Below, one piece after another: positions 1 through 9,125 of a stretch of 42,448 bases of DNA (positions are counted from its first letter, which is position 1; every line of letters begins with the position of its first letter). Origin of the DNA: JBMDXK01 sp048594375 (GTDB taxonomy: Bacteria > Pseudomonadota > Alphaproteobacteria > Rhizobiales > Methylopilaceae); contig JBMDXK010000030.1 of NCBI GenBank assembly GCA_048594375.1, positions 1 through 42,448 on the forward strand, given 5' to 3'. Below the pieces are notes generated by a model. It was not told the origin of the DNA. It did no database searches and was given only the letters and a program-made list of their open reading frames with translations. Both the position numbers and the translations under genes were made by a program.

Positions 1-2090
1 GCATTGAGACGATCAAGATGCAATATGGCATTCCTCTTGATGACCTCGACATCCGCAACGCCCTCACCAGCGAGACCACCGACAAAGGAACACCCCTCAC
101 CGTCACCGAACTCGCCATCCAGAACCTCTACGAATTGTACAAAACAGCTTATGAGAATGGGGAGTTTGACAACAATGATCCGCGTGCAAAATTTTTGCGC
201 GTTTATGATTTGCAGATCACTTCCATGACCGGCATGGATCTTCTACCCTATAAAGAAAAGGTGAATAACTTCGGTACACGCCGTGAGTTTCTCGGCAACG
301 GGCGTATGGAAAGAATGTCTTCGGCTGATTTTGAAGATATGGTTGATCAAGAAGCGTTGCAAAAAACATTGGTTCGGCTTTTTAATGATGAACCGCAAAT
401 AGCGAAAGATTATGCTACAGCGATGTCTGAAGCCATTTCCAAAGCTCCCGATAACAAAGTGCTTGAGCAAAAACTTACTGCTGTGCTTGAAGACCCTAAC
501 TACACGGCATTTTTGGCAGAACTTCAGGAAAAAGGTTTTGGTGCGCAGGCACAACTGCTTTCGCAACAAAATATTAGCTCTTTGAGCCTATTAAGCCCGC
601 AAGCCGCCCAAAATGCAATCGAAACACTTCAAGGTAATGCTGCGCTGGAAGAATATGCGGCTTCCCTTAAAGACCCATCGCTGATTAGTGACGGAATTAT
701 TGCAATTGCCAGTGTTGATGTCGCGGGTACTGTGATGCGAATTTTGCGGCAGCTCAATTCTGTTTTACGCTATACCTTGAGTTCTTATGATAATACGCAT
801 CTTAAGTATATAAAATCGGATATTAATCAGAAGAGGGTAGAAAATACTGTTGCCAGCATACTGCAAAATAAATTCCAAGAGTATAAAGATAAGGGAATTA
901 CACCCACTGCAAAAGAACTTAACACATTAACAAAAGCTGAAATTGATAAGGCGCTGAAAAATGCGGCCATTCCAACATCCGAGCGTGGGGGTGTGCTTGG
1001 CGTGATTGGGGTTATGCAAAAACACGGCATTCTAGGCAGCATGGCAACGTTGCAAAGTTTTGCTATGGGATTTTACCGGATTTTTCATGAAGATGCGCGT
1101 ACAGGCGATCAAGCCTACGATATTCTTGCTATTACCCGCGATTTTCTTTCTGCGATATCGCTGCCTTCGCATAATGCAAAAACCATTTCGTTTATTCGGG
1201 ATCAGCTTAATAACCGCACGCCGGCGACCAGCAACCAAGCCTCTATGAAAATTGGTGATCTTGTTGATCTGCCCTTCCCTACACTGTTTGGAAAAAACAG
1301 CTTTACAAAAACGGGGCATTCAGGCCGGGAACTGGTTGCACTGAAACCTTTCGCAGATTCTGATATCAAAAACATTCTTGACCCAAGTGAACGCACAACA
1401 AATGCAGGTGCTTCTGAATTTGCCAAAACAACTTACAAAGCCGCCGACATCACCATTAAAGATGAATTGCACAACACTACACAACCAAACGGCGAACCCA
1501 TTAAAGGCGTTTCCAGATCCAAACAGGGTCTTGCAGCTTTTCTCAAAAGTCTTGGTTCGGTGGCAGATCTTTCTTTGGGATTTGTGGAAGTAGCAGTTGG
1601 CGGTATTATGCTGAAAAATGCTATCCGCAATGATAATGTAACGGGGAAAGTGCTGGGGAGTTTACAGGTTGCCTCCGGGGGAGCGCTTATTGGTGCCGGC
1701 AGCGTAATGGTTGCCAATATGTTTCGCCCTATGGCCTCAGCAATGGCAGTTGCTGCCCCCATGGTCGCCACAACGGTATGGCTTGGCTTGATTATTTCTT
1801 TTGCATCTCTCGCGGTAGCGCAAGAAGAAAACCATAAAAAGCTGCAAAATACCTCTAACGACCAAGGAGAACGCTTTAAAGAGTGGGCAGCAGATGGTTT
1901 GCTTACGTCAGACTGGGCTGACAAGCTGGAATATTGGCGCTACGCCATTGCAGAATACGGCATTTCAGCGCAAAGCCTTTCTGAATCAATTTGGGATAGC
2001 CATCCTGAAGAATTTGAATATTTTAAAAATACTGCGCCTGAAAATGGCTCATCCGTTAATCGCCTTAACAAAGACCTGCACTCAAAATAG
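1..2090 (+). CDS. Large protein of unknown family, 5' end outside window; effector/translocator-like C-terminus
   Basis: The reading frame is open from base 3 with no stop, so the gene begins before the window; 695 residues are visible. I recognise no catalytic motif. The visible N-terminal two thirds is helical, polar and rich in Ala, Gln, Asn and Ser, without cysteine clusters. Bases about 1560-1820 encode a Gly/Ala/Met-rich hydrophobic stretch long enough for two or three membrane passes. It is followed by a charged aromatic tail containing the pattern WAADGL..DWADKLEYWRYAIAEYG (broken here for brevity). A hydrophobic block before such a tail recalls, from memory and weakly, type III translocators of the HrpK/NopX kind, but no secretion genes lie in the window. 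It converges on prfC with only 13 bases between stops. That it is a real gene is secure; its role is inference. Confidence 0.8.
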   Translation, partial: IETIKMQYGIPLDDLDIRNALTSETTDKGTPLTVTELAIQNLYELYKTAYENGEFDNNDPRAKFLRVYDLQITSMTGMDLLPYKEKVNNFGTRREFLGNGRMERMSSADFEDMVDQEALQKTLVRLFNDEPQIAKDYATAMSEAISKAPDNKVLEQKLTAVLEDPNYTAFLAELQEKGFGAQAQLLSQQNISSLSLLSPQAAQNAIETLQGNAALEEYAASLKDPSLISDGIIAIASVDVAGTVMRILRQLNSVLRYTLSSYDNTHLKYIKSDINQKRVENTVASILQNKFQEYKDKGITPTAKELNTLTKAEIDKALKNAAIPTSERGGVLGVIGVMQKHGILGSMATLQSFAMGFYRIFHEDARTGDQAYDILAITRDFLSAISLPSHNAKTISFIRDQLNNRTPATSNQASMKIGDLVDLPFPTLFGKNSFTKTGHSGRELVALKPFADSDIKNILDPSERTTNAGASEFAKTTYKAADITIKDELHNTTQPNGEPIKGVSRSKQGLAAFLKSLGSVADLSLGFVEVAVGGIMLKNAIRNDNVTGKVLGSLQVASGGALIGAGSVMVANMFRPMASAMAVAAPMVATTVWLGLIISFASLAVAQEENHKKLQNTSNDQGERFKEWAADGLLTSDWADKLEYWRYAIAEYGISAQSLSESIWDSHPEEFEYFKNTAPENGSSVNRLNKDLHSK

Positions 2091-2103
2091 CATTCTTTGC
2101 TGC

Positions 2104-3687
2104 CTATCCTAAAAGCTCGCGTGTGGTTGCAAGCTTCATGGAAGGAAAGCGTTCCTGAATATAGCCCACTTCCCACGCATTCTTGGCAAGAAATACAGGC
2201 TTTCCATCCCGATCATCCGCCAGATTTGCTCCATATTCCTCATTGATACGTTTTTGTTCGTCTTCGGAAATATCCGCAATCCAGCGCGCTGTGGCATAGG
2301 GTACAGGCTCGTATGTAATTTCAGTGCCATATTCCTGCTTGGCGCGGGATGCCAACACTTCAAACTGCAATTGCCCCACCACACCGATGATCCACTGCGA
2401 GCCGATACGCGGTTTGAAAATCTGGATAAGACCTTCTTCCGCCAAATCTTCCAAGGCTCTCCGAAGCTGCTTTACCTTGGATGTATCCAGCAACCGCACG
2501 CGGCGTAGCAATTCAGGCGCAAAGGCTGGCAAACCACTCACCTGAATGTCTTCACCCTCTGTCAGTGTATCTCCAACGCGCAATGTGCCGTGATTGGGAA
2601 CACCGATTACATCACCTGGAAAAGCATCATCTGCCAGTTCACGCTGCTGCGCAAAGAAAAAAATTGGGCTGTTTACGGCCAGCATTTTGCTGGTTCGCAC
2701 TTGTTTGAGCTTCATGCCCCGCTTGAACCGTCCTGAACACAAGCGTACGAACGCAATACGATCCCGATGGTTCGGATCCATGTTTGCCTGCACTTTGAAT
2801 ACAAAGCCGCTTACTTTGTTTTCAGCCGGTTCAATGGTGCGTGGTCGGGCAGGCTGAGGACGGGGTGGTGGCGCATAACGGGCGACCAGCGTAAGCAGCT
2901 CTTCAACCGAATAATCCCGCAGCGCACTGCCAAAAATCACAGGTGTCATGTGCCCTTCACGGTAAGCCTCCCTATCAAACTCTGGATAGGCTCCTGCGGC
3001 AAGCTCTGCGCTTTCATAAAATGCCTCATAGATATGCTGCGGCATCCGTTCTTTTAGTTTTGGATCATCGAGTCCTGTGCATTCAATCACCGTATCAAAC
3101 GCCTGTCCACGTCCTAAAGATGAGGTAAGAAAACGGTTGTTGTTCAGATCATAACAGCCTTGAAAATCTGTACCCATGCCCACTGGCCAGATCATTGGTA
3201 CCACATCCAGCGCCAAGGCTTCCTGAATTTCATCCAAAATTTCAAAGACATCCCGCCCTTCGCGATCCACTTTATTGACCAAGGTAATAATAGGGATATC
3301 ACGCAAGCGGCACACTTCAAACAATTTGCGTGTCTGGCTCTCAATACCCTTGGCCGCGTCAATGACCATAACAGCAGAATCAACCGCTGTGAGGGTACGG
3401 TAGGTATCTTCAGAGAAATCTTCGTGGCCTGGAGTGTCGAGAAGATTAAAGGTCAAGCCATCCCGCTCAAATGTCATAACCGAAGACGTGACCGAAATAC
3501 CGCGATCCTGCTCGATTTTCATCCAGTCAGAACGGGCGCGCCTGCTTTCCCCTCGCGAACGCACAGCACCTGCCAGATGAATGGCACCCCCTGCAAGCAA
3601 CAGCTTTTCAGTCAGTGTTGTTTTACCCGCATCGGGATGGGAAATGATTGCAAATGTGCGGCGGTTTTCATGCTCAGCAGTGGTCAC
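2104..3687 (-). CDS. prfC: Peptide chain release factor 3 (RF3)
   Basis: This translational GTPase recycles RF1/RF2 from the ribosome after peptide release in the cytoplasm. All GTPase motifs are present: P-loop HPDAGKT at residues 17-23, the switch region RGISVTSSV near 62-70, DTPGH at 84-88, NKVD at 138-141 and a GSAL G5 motif later. The C-terminal half carries the beta-barrel and RF3-specific domains, including the LQFEV segment typical of RF3. The length of 527 aa is close to the 529 aa of E. coli RF3, which separates it from EF-G (about 700 aa). The start is GTG, preceded by AAGAAGG six bases upstream. It lies 120 bases downstream of the kinase gene on the same strand and could be co-transcribed with it. 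Confidence 0.97.
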   Translation of the reverse strand: MTTAEHENRRTFAIISHPDAGKTTLTEKLLLAGGAIHLAGAVRSRGESRRARSDWMKIEQDRGISVTSSVMTFERDGLTFNLLDTPGHEDFSEDTYRTLTAVDSAVMVIDAAKGIESQTRKLFEVCRLRDIPIITLVNKVDREGRDVFEILDEIQEALALDVVPMIWPVGMGTDFQGCYDLNNNRFLTSSLGRGQAFDTVIECTGLDDPKLKERMPQHIYEAFYESAELAAGAYPEFDREAYREGHMTPVIFGSALRDYSVEELLTLVARYAPPPRPQPARPRTIEPAENKVSGFVFKVQANMDPNHRDRIAFVRLCSGRFKRGMKLKQVRTSKMLAVNSPIFFFAQQRELADDAFPGDVIGVPNHGTLRVGDTLTEGEDIQVSGLPAFAPELLRRVRLLDTSKVKQLRRALEDLAEEGLIQIFKPRIGSQWIIGVVGQLQFEVLASRAKQEYGTEITYEPVPYATARWIADISEDEQKRINEEYGANLADDRDGKPVFLAKNAWEVGYIQERFPSMKLATTRELLG

Positions 3688-3807
3688 GGAAGGCCTTCTT
3701 ATGCTCTGGAATGCTCAAGAAAGATTTCCATAACCCATAATTGCGCGCTTGGCTATGGATTGGCGCGTTTGCAAAGACTATTTGTGTACTTTAGCAATTG
3801 TTTTTGG

Positions 3808-6147
3808 CTAAGTGCTGGCTGTGAGCAGCATCTCTTCCTGCTTCCCGGCCTCATGATCACCGGCAATCAATGGCAAACGCACCAGCACCACTGTGCCAAC
3901 GCCAACGGACGAACGAATCCGCATAGAACCGGAATGCAATTCAACCAGTGACCGCGCAATAGCCAAGCCGAGACCTGAACCCTGATGCGACTTTGTGAAT
4001 TGATTTTCCACTTGTTCGAACGGCCGGCCAAGCTTTGGCAGGGCATCTTTTGGAATACCAATGCCGGTATCCTCTACATAAATATTTACGGCCTTGCCAA
4101 CCACACGGGTGCGTACGGTGATCCGGCCACCAGCAGGCGTAAACTTTACGGCATTTGACATCAGATTAAGCAAAATCTGGTTGATAGCCCGGCGATCCGC
4201 TTTCATATGCAATCCGGTAATCGCTTCGGCGCGTAAAGCCAACCCCTTTTCTTCGGCCAGCACCGTCATAACCCGCAAGGCACTCAGCACCGTAGCATCC
4301 AGATCAACGTCTTCGATTTTGAGCGTAAAGCGACCAACCTCGATACGCGACATTTCCAGAATATCATTGATAACATTGAGGAGATATTCGCCACTATCAC
4401 GAATATCACGGCAATATTCTTCATATTTTGCAACGCCCATCGGACCGAAAGCACCCGATACCATAATCTCGGAAAAGCCGATGATGGCATTCAAAGGTGT
4501 GCGCAATTCATGACTGATATTAGCCAGAAATTCAGATTTGGATTTATTGGCCGCTTCTGCCGCAACGGTTTGTTCAGCGTATTTATCAGCAAGTTCCGCA
4601 AGCTGTGCCGCTTGTTCCTGCAATGTCTGGCGGGATTTGCGCAAATCCACCACAGTTGCTGTCAACCGTTTTTCACCCTCTACCAGCTTTTCTTCATGGC
4701 GCTTTATGGATGTAAAATCCGTTCCAACGGAAACAAAACCGCCGTCTTTGGTACGCCGTTCGTTGATATGCAACCAGCGCCCGTCTTCTATCTGGACTTC
4801 ATACGTCCGCGCGCCCTCTTCCACCCGGCCTTCAGGCTTGATCTGGGTGCGCACAACGGGAGGGCGCCCAGCACTGATGACGTCTTCATAGCTTGTCCCC
4901 GGTTTGATTGCCGAATCTTTCAACCCATAAAGCTGCTGGAATTTTGAATTGCACAATACGAGTTTATTGTCGGCATCCCACAAAACAAAGGCTTCGGAAA
5001 TATTCTCAATAGCATCACGCAAGCGAATGTCCGCAGTGGCCGTTCGCTCTGCCAAGCGGCGCTCTTCGGAAATATCCACACAGATACCAATAAGATGCGG
5101 ACGTTCTTCATGATCGGACATGACAATTTCTGCGCGAATGCGGAGCCAAAGCCACGAGCCATCTGCGTGTCTTACACGCAATACGCGATCAATCACTTTT
5201 GCCATACCTTGCAACAAATCATTTGCAAGGCCATACAAATCCCCATCATCGGGATGGATCAACGCTTCAAATGTACCAAATGAAACAAGGCTGTCACGGG
5301 GTGGTAATCCCAGCAATTCATACATGGAATGCGACCAGAACAACCGCCCCTGCGCCAGGTCCCAATCAAACAGCCCTGAACGTCCACGCGCCAAAGCTGT
5401 GTCAATCCGTTTTTGCGCACGGCTGTAACTGCGATGCGCCTGGCGCGCACGCAAAGATTGCCAATGCACCGCGGTTCCCAATAATGCAAGAATGCCACCA
5501 ATCATGGCAAAAATAGTAATGGTTAAACGGGTTTGCGCGTGCCAATCTTGCAAAATCACACTTATTGGCTGAACAACCGCAAGCTGGCCAAAGGGCTCTG
5601 GCAGATTATGCACCATAGCCAGCAATGCCTCACCTTTTGCCGGTGCCACCTCCATAACGCCGGCGCGCTCGCCAAATGTGGTAAGAGCCTGATTGCTTCC
5701 AAGCGTAGCAACAAGATCTTGGCCATCCAAATCCGCGTTCTGATTGCGGGTTAGAATAATTTGCCCCGCGGCATCGGAAACCAGAATACCTCTACCGGAC
5801 TCCGTTGCATGACCTCCCAAAGCTCCCGTTGCAAATATTTCAATGGCTTCTTTGGCGTTCATTGCATTCGCCATACGGGAAACTGATTCAATTTCTTTCG
5901 CCAAGGCAAATGATAACAAGGTGATGTCTTGCCCAGCCCTGTCTAGTGCTTTTTTACGGCTTTCCATGATTTGCGCAACTGTACCTATACCAATTGCAAG
6001 CAGAAAAAAAACAATCAGCGCTGGCACTGACCATCGCAGTAAAACATCAATGGCAACAGAATACCGCAGTGCAATGCGCGCAGAGGATAAAGAACCATCC
6101 GGAGTGGGCGCACGCTCGGATGTGGAGGCAACAGTGTTATGCGCCAC
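3808..6147 (-). CDS. pleC: Membrane sensor histidine kinase with two PAS domains, PleC-like
   Basis: This 779-aa kinase has one membrane segment near residues 38-58, an extracytoplasmic sensor region and a second segment near 205-228. Two PAS domains follow: the first (about 255-365) has a DWDLAQGRLFWS core and a PAC-like end, the second (about 380-490) starts at ISEAFVLWDADNKLVLCN. A coiled coil leads to the HisKA domain with the phosphoacceptor His546 in NISHELRTPLNAIIGF. The ATPase domain has the N box NLMSNAVKF, the G1 box DTGIGI and the G2 box GSGLGLAIA. There is no receiver domain. In Alphaproteobacteria such kinases (PleC/DivJ/PdhS) control the DivK-CtrA cell-cycle phosphorelay. The PleC assignment rests on architecture, length and remembered proximity to glnE in rhizobia. 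The start is GTG, with GGGAGG five bases upstream. Confidence 0.8.
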   Translation of the reverse strand: MAHNTVASTSERAPTPDGSLSSARIALRYSVAIDVLLRWSVPALIVFFLLAIGIGTVAQIMESRKKALDRAGQDITLLSFALAKEIESVSRMANAMNAKEAIEIFATGALGGHATESGRGILVSDAAGQIILTRNQNADLDGQDLVATLGSNQALTTFGERAGVMEVAPAKGEALLAMVHNLPEPFGQLAVVQPISVILQDWHAQTRLTITIFAMIGGILALLGTAVHWQSLRARQAHRSYSRAQKRIDTALARGRSGLFDWDLAQGRLFWSHSMYELLGLPPRDSLVSFGTFEALIHPDDGDLYGLANDLLQGMAKVIDRVLRVRHADGSWLWLRIRAEIVMSDHEERPHLIGICVDISEERRLAERTATADIRLRDAIENISEAFVLWDADNKLVLCNSKFQQLYGLKDSAIKPGTSYEDVISAGRPPVVRTQIKPEGRVEEGARTYEVQIEDGRWLHINERRTKDGGFVSVGTDFTSIKRHEEKLVEGEKRLTATVVDLRKSRQTLQEQAAQLAELADKYAEQTVAAEAANKSKSEFLANISHELRTPLNAIIGFSEIMVSGAFGPMGVAKYEEYCRDIRDSGEYLLNVINDILEMSRIEVGRFTLKIEDVDLDATVLSALRVMTVLAEEKGLALRAEAITGLHMKADRRAINQILLNLMSNAVKFTPAGGRITVRTRVVGKAVNIYVEDTGIGIPKDALPKLGRPFEQVENQFTKSHQGSGLGLAIARSLVELHSGSMRIRSSVGVGTVVLVRLPLIAGDHEAGKQEEMLLTAST

Positions 6148-6410
6148 GGTAACCTCCCCTTCTCTACGTTAAGAAACCTGCTTTGCGTATCAGCAGACTT
6201 CAATCCATTGGTTAATAATTTAATCTTATCTGAAGAGACAAGCAACACTTCAGATTTTACGCATGGTTTCAAAAACAGTGCCAATGTGACCGCTGTACCC
6301 CTGATTTGTCCAGCACTGATTAAGAAATTATTAACCTTTCCACTGATCGGAATTACAGTCAGGCAAATGCGTGTTACTGTTGCAACACATTCCCATACAT
6401 TCGGCTGACT

Positions 6411-9050
6411 TTATGCAAGCGCCCGGGTCACCAAATCGCTGACATCCGGCGAAAGGCTTGAAGAGGATGCAATGGCTTCAAGTTTTTCGCGCGCCTTATG
6501 CCTGCGCTCTGCTTCAAGATTACGCCATGTCTTGAAAGCACCCAGAATGCGGGCTGCAACTTGCGGATTTTTTGCATCTAATGCCAGAATCATATCCGCA
6601 ATGAAACCGTATCCTGCGCCATCGGCACGGTTAAATTGCGTAGGGTTTGCGCTTGCAAAAGCACCGATCAAAGAACGCACACGGTTTGGGTTTTCAAGCG
6701 AGAATGCAGGATGCTTCATCAGATTGCGCACTCTCTCCAGCGTGCCTTCTTCCGGGATACACGCCTGCACAGCAAACCACTTATCAATCACCAGCGGGTT
6801 ATCAGAAAAGCGTTCATAAAAATCATGCAACGCTTCTTCACGGCTATCTCCAGGAATTTGCACCAGAGCGCTCAACCCCGCCATGCGATCTGTCATGTTT
6901 GTTGCGTTATTATAATGTGCCAATGCACGCTCTAGAGCAGGCTCGTCTCCCAAAGATGTCAACACATCAAGCGCACTGTTACGCAAAGCTCGACGGCCAG
7001 CCGCTTCCGCATCAGGACTATACTCCGTGTCGCCAGTGTAAGCTTCATAGATTTGCACAAGCCTTGGATGCAGCGCGTGGGCAAGATTATGTTTCATGGC
7101 TTTACGCGCTGCGAAAATAGCATCAGGATTGATATTCTGACCAATTTCCTGTGCAATATCACTTTCACTGGGGATGCCAAGAAGTTGCGCTTTGTAGGCC
7201 GGATCAAATTCCTGACTGGTCAATGTATTGTCCAGCATCCGGATAAATGCCGGTTCAATGGCTTGTTTATTTTCTTGGGATAGTGCCGATTTGATATGGC
7301 GCAGCATATAAGTCTGCACTGCTTGCCAGCGGTTGAACGCATCTTTATCAAAACCAGCAAGGTGAAGTAATTCTGCATCCGGTTGGCTGCTTATGATTTT
7401 AACAGGAGCGGAAAATTCTCTATTGATGGAAAGAACCGGCTTTTCTGCAATGTTTGTAAAAATATAAGTTTGCTCGGTGTGATCCACGATTATTATACCG
7501 TCGTGCAAGCGCTCACCCTGCTTGAGAACAAGCGGCAGCTCGTTTCCTGCATGGTCAATCAGCCCTAACTTTAATGGAAAATACAGGGGGCTCTTATGCG
7601 GTTGCCCAGGAGTAGCAGGTGTCTCTTGAGAAATTTTCAAAGTGTATGTTTTCTTATCCTGATCCCATAAACCATCCACTGTTACATGCGGAGTGCCTGC
7701 CTGTGCATACCACAGCATGAAATGTTCCAGATTTTTGCCTGACACTTCCGCAAAACATGCAATGAAATCCTCCATGGTACATGCCTGCCCATCGTGACGC
7801 TCGAAATACAAATCCATACTTGCACGAAACACACGCTTGCCCAAAAGCACTTGCAGCATACGGATTAATTCGGCGCCTTTTTCATAAATGGTTGCTGTGT
7901 AAAAATTATTGATCTCACGGTACATTTCCGGACGCACCGCATGAGCAAAAGGCCCGGCATCTTCTGTGAACTGATGGCCACGCAGCACCTTTACATCCGC
8001 GATGCGTTTTACTGGCCGTGAACGTTCATCCGCGGTAAACTCCTGATCGCGAAAAACTGTTAAGCCCTCTTTCAAACACAGCTGGAACCAGTCACGGCAG
8101 GTAATGCGATTGCCCGTCCAATTGTGGAAATACTCATGAGCAATGACACTTTCAATGCCCGCATAATCACTGTCTGTTGCGGTTTCGGGTGACGCCAGAA
8201 CGTATTTGTCATTAAAAACATTCAGCCCTTTGTTTTCCATAGCTCCCATATTAAAATCTGAAACCGCCACAATATTAAAGATTTCGAGATCATAGGCGCG
8301 TCCAAAAGCAACCTCATCCCACCGCATGGAACGCTTGAGTGCATCCATCGCGTAGTGAGCATGGTTTTCTTTTCCATGTTCGATATAGATTGCCAACTTT
8401 ACCTCAGAACCCTTGCTTGTTGTAAAACAATCTTCGATGTGCGTCAGATTTCCCGCAACCAGTGCAAAAAGATACGAAGGCTTTGGATAAGGGTCATGCC
8501 AAACCGCATAGTGCCGGTCTGTACCCGCAATATCACCACTCTCAATCGGATTACCGTTCGCAAGCAATACAGGCGCTTCTGACTTTGACGCCTCAATGCG
8601 TACAATATAGCTGGATAAAACATCGGGTCGGTCCAGAAAATAGGTAATCCTTCTAAAGCCTTCCGCTTCACATTGCGTGCAATAATTCCCGCTTGAACGG
8701 TAAAGCCCCATCAACTGTGTGTTAGCAGAAGGGTTAACAAGCGTATCAAGCTGCAATGAAAAAGCTTTTTTAGGAGGATTAAAGAGGGTTAAACCCTGCG
8801 CTGTCGCTTTATACTGTTCAGGGGGTAATGGCTGGCCATCAATTTCCGGAGCACGTTCCAGCCCGATACCATCTCCCACCAAGAACAAAGCATCGGTGTA
8901 AGGCGCTTCCGGATTTGGCCGTAAAGCCATGCGTGTGCATACGCGCGTCTGCGTGGGGTGCAGATCAAATGTCATCTGCACCGTATCAATCAAAGCTGGT
9001 GGCGGCGTGTAATCTTTAAGCAAGACAGCGGGTGCATTGTCAGTGTGCAT
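6411..9050 (-). CDS. pepN: Aminopeptidase N, M1 family (alanyl aminopeptidase)
   Basis: This cytoplasmic zinc exopeptidase removes N-terminal residues during peptide turnover. The M1 signatures are intact: exopeptidase motif GAMEN at residues 269-273, zinc ligands His305 and His309 with catalytic Glu306 in HEYFH, and the third ligand Glu328 in LKEGLTVF. The spacing matches E. coli PepN shifted by eight residues. The length of 879 aa also fits the PepN subgroup (870 aa in E. coli). An N-terminal beta domain and C-terminal helical repeats flank the catalytic core, and there is no signal peptide. The ATG start has AAGGA about eight bases upstream. A small hairpin at 9064-9078 touches this ribosome-binding site. 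Confidence 0.97.
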   Translation of the reverse strand: MHTDNAPAVLLKDYTPPPALIDTVQMTFDLHPTQTRVCTRMALRPNPEAPYTDALFLVGDGIGLERAPEIDGQPLPPEQYKATAQGLTLFNPPKKAFSLQLDTLVNPSANTQLMGLYRSSGNYCTQCEAEGFRRITYFLDRPDVLSSYIVRIEASKSEAPVLLANGNPIESGDIAGTDRHYAVWHDPYPKPSYLFALVAGNLTHIEDCFTTSKGSEVKLAIYIEHGKENHAHYAMDALKRSMRWDEVAFGRAYDLEIFNIVAVSDFNMGAMENKGLNVFNDKYVLASPETATDSDYAGIESVIAHEYFHNWTGNRITCRDWFQLCLKEGLTVFRDQEFTADERSRPVKRIADVKVLRGHQFTEDAGPFAHAVRPEMYREINNFYTATIYEKGAELIRMLQVLLGKRVFRASMDLYFERHDGQACTMEDFIACFAEVSGKNLEHFMLWYAQAGTPHVTVDGLWDQDKKTYTLKISQETPATPGQPHKSPLYFPLKLGLIDHAGNELPLVLKQGERLHDGIIIVDHTEQTYIFTNIAEKPVLSINREFSAPVKIISSQPDAELLHLAGFDKDAFNRWQAVQTYMLRHIKSALSQENKQAIEPAFIRMLDNTLTSQEFDPAYKAQLLGIPSESDIAQEIGQNINPDAIFAARKAMKHNLAHALHPRLVQIYEAYTGDTEYSPDAEAAGRRALRNSALDVLTSLGDEPALERALAHYNNATNMTDRMAGLSALVQIPGDSREEALHDFYERFSDNPLVIDKWFAVQACIPEEGTLERVRNLMKHPAFSLENPNRVRSLIGAFASANPTQFNRADGAGYGFIADMILALDAKNPQVAARILGAFKTWRNLEAERRHKAREKLEAIASSSSLSPDVSDLVTRALA

Positions 9051-9063
9051 TCTTTTTTTCCTT

Positions 9064-9078
9064 GTGATGGCGCATCAC
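9064..9078 (-). promoter_or_regulatory. Short hairpin abutting the pepN ribosome-binding site
   Basis: GTGATG at 9064-9069 pairs with CATCAC at 9073-9078 over a three-base loop. In the pepN mRNA this hairpin ends one base before the AAGGA Shine-Dalgarno sequence. It could modulate translation or ribosome access, but a six-bp stem may also arise by chance. It has no U-run, so it is not a terminator. Confidence 0.3.
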
Positions 9079-9125
9079 GTTATCATTTTTACGCAGCCTG
9101 ATAAAAGCACAATTGCGTATAGTTT

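Noticed and set aside
1433..1924. 163-codon minus-strand frame within the first gene
   Set aside because: It is a shadow of the hydrophobic block of the plus-strand gene, without a start signal.
6148..6410. Plus-strand frame between pepN and the PleC-like kinase
   Set aside because: It overlaps the promoter region of the kinase, lacks a ribosome-binding site and has no family features.
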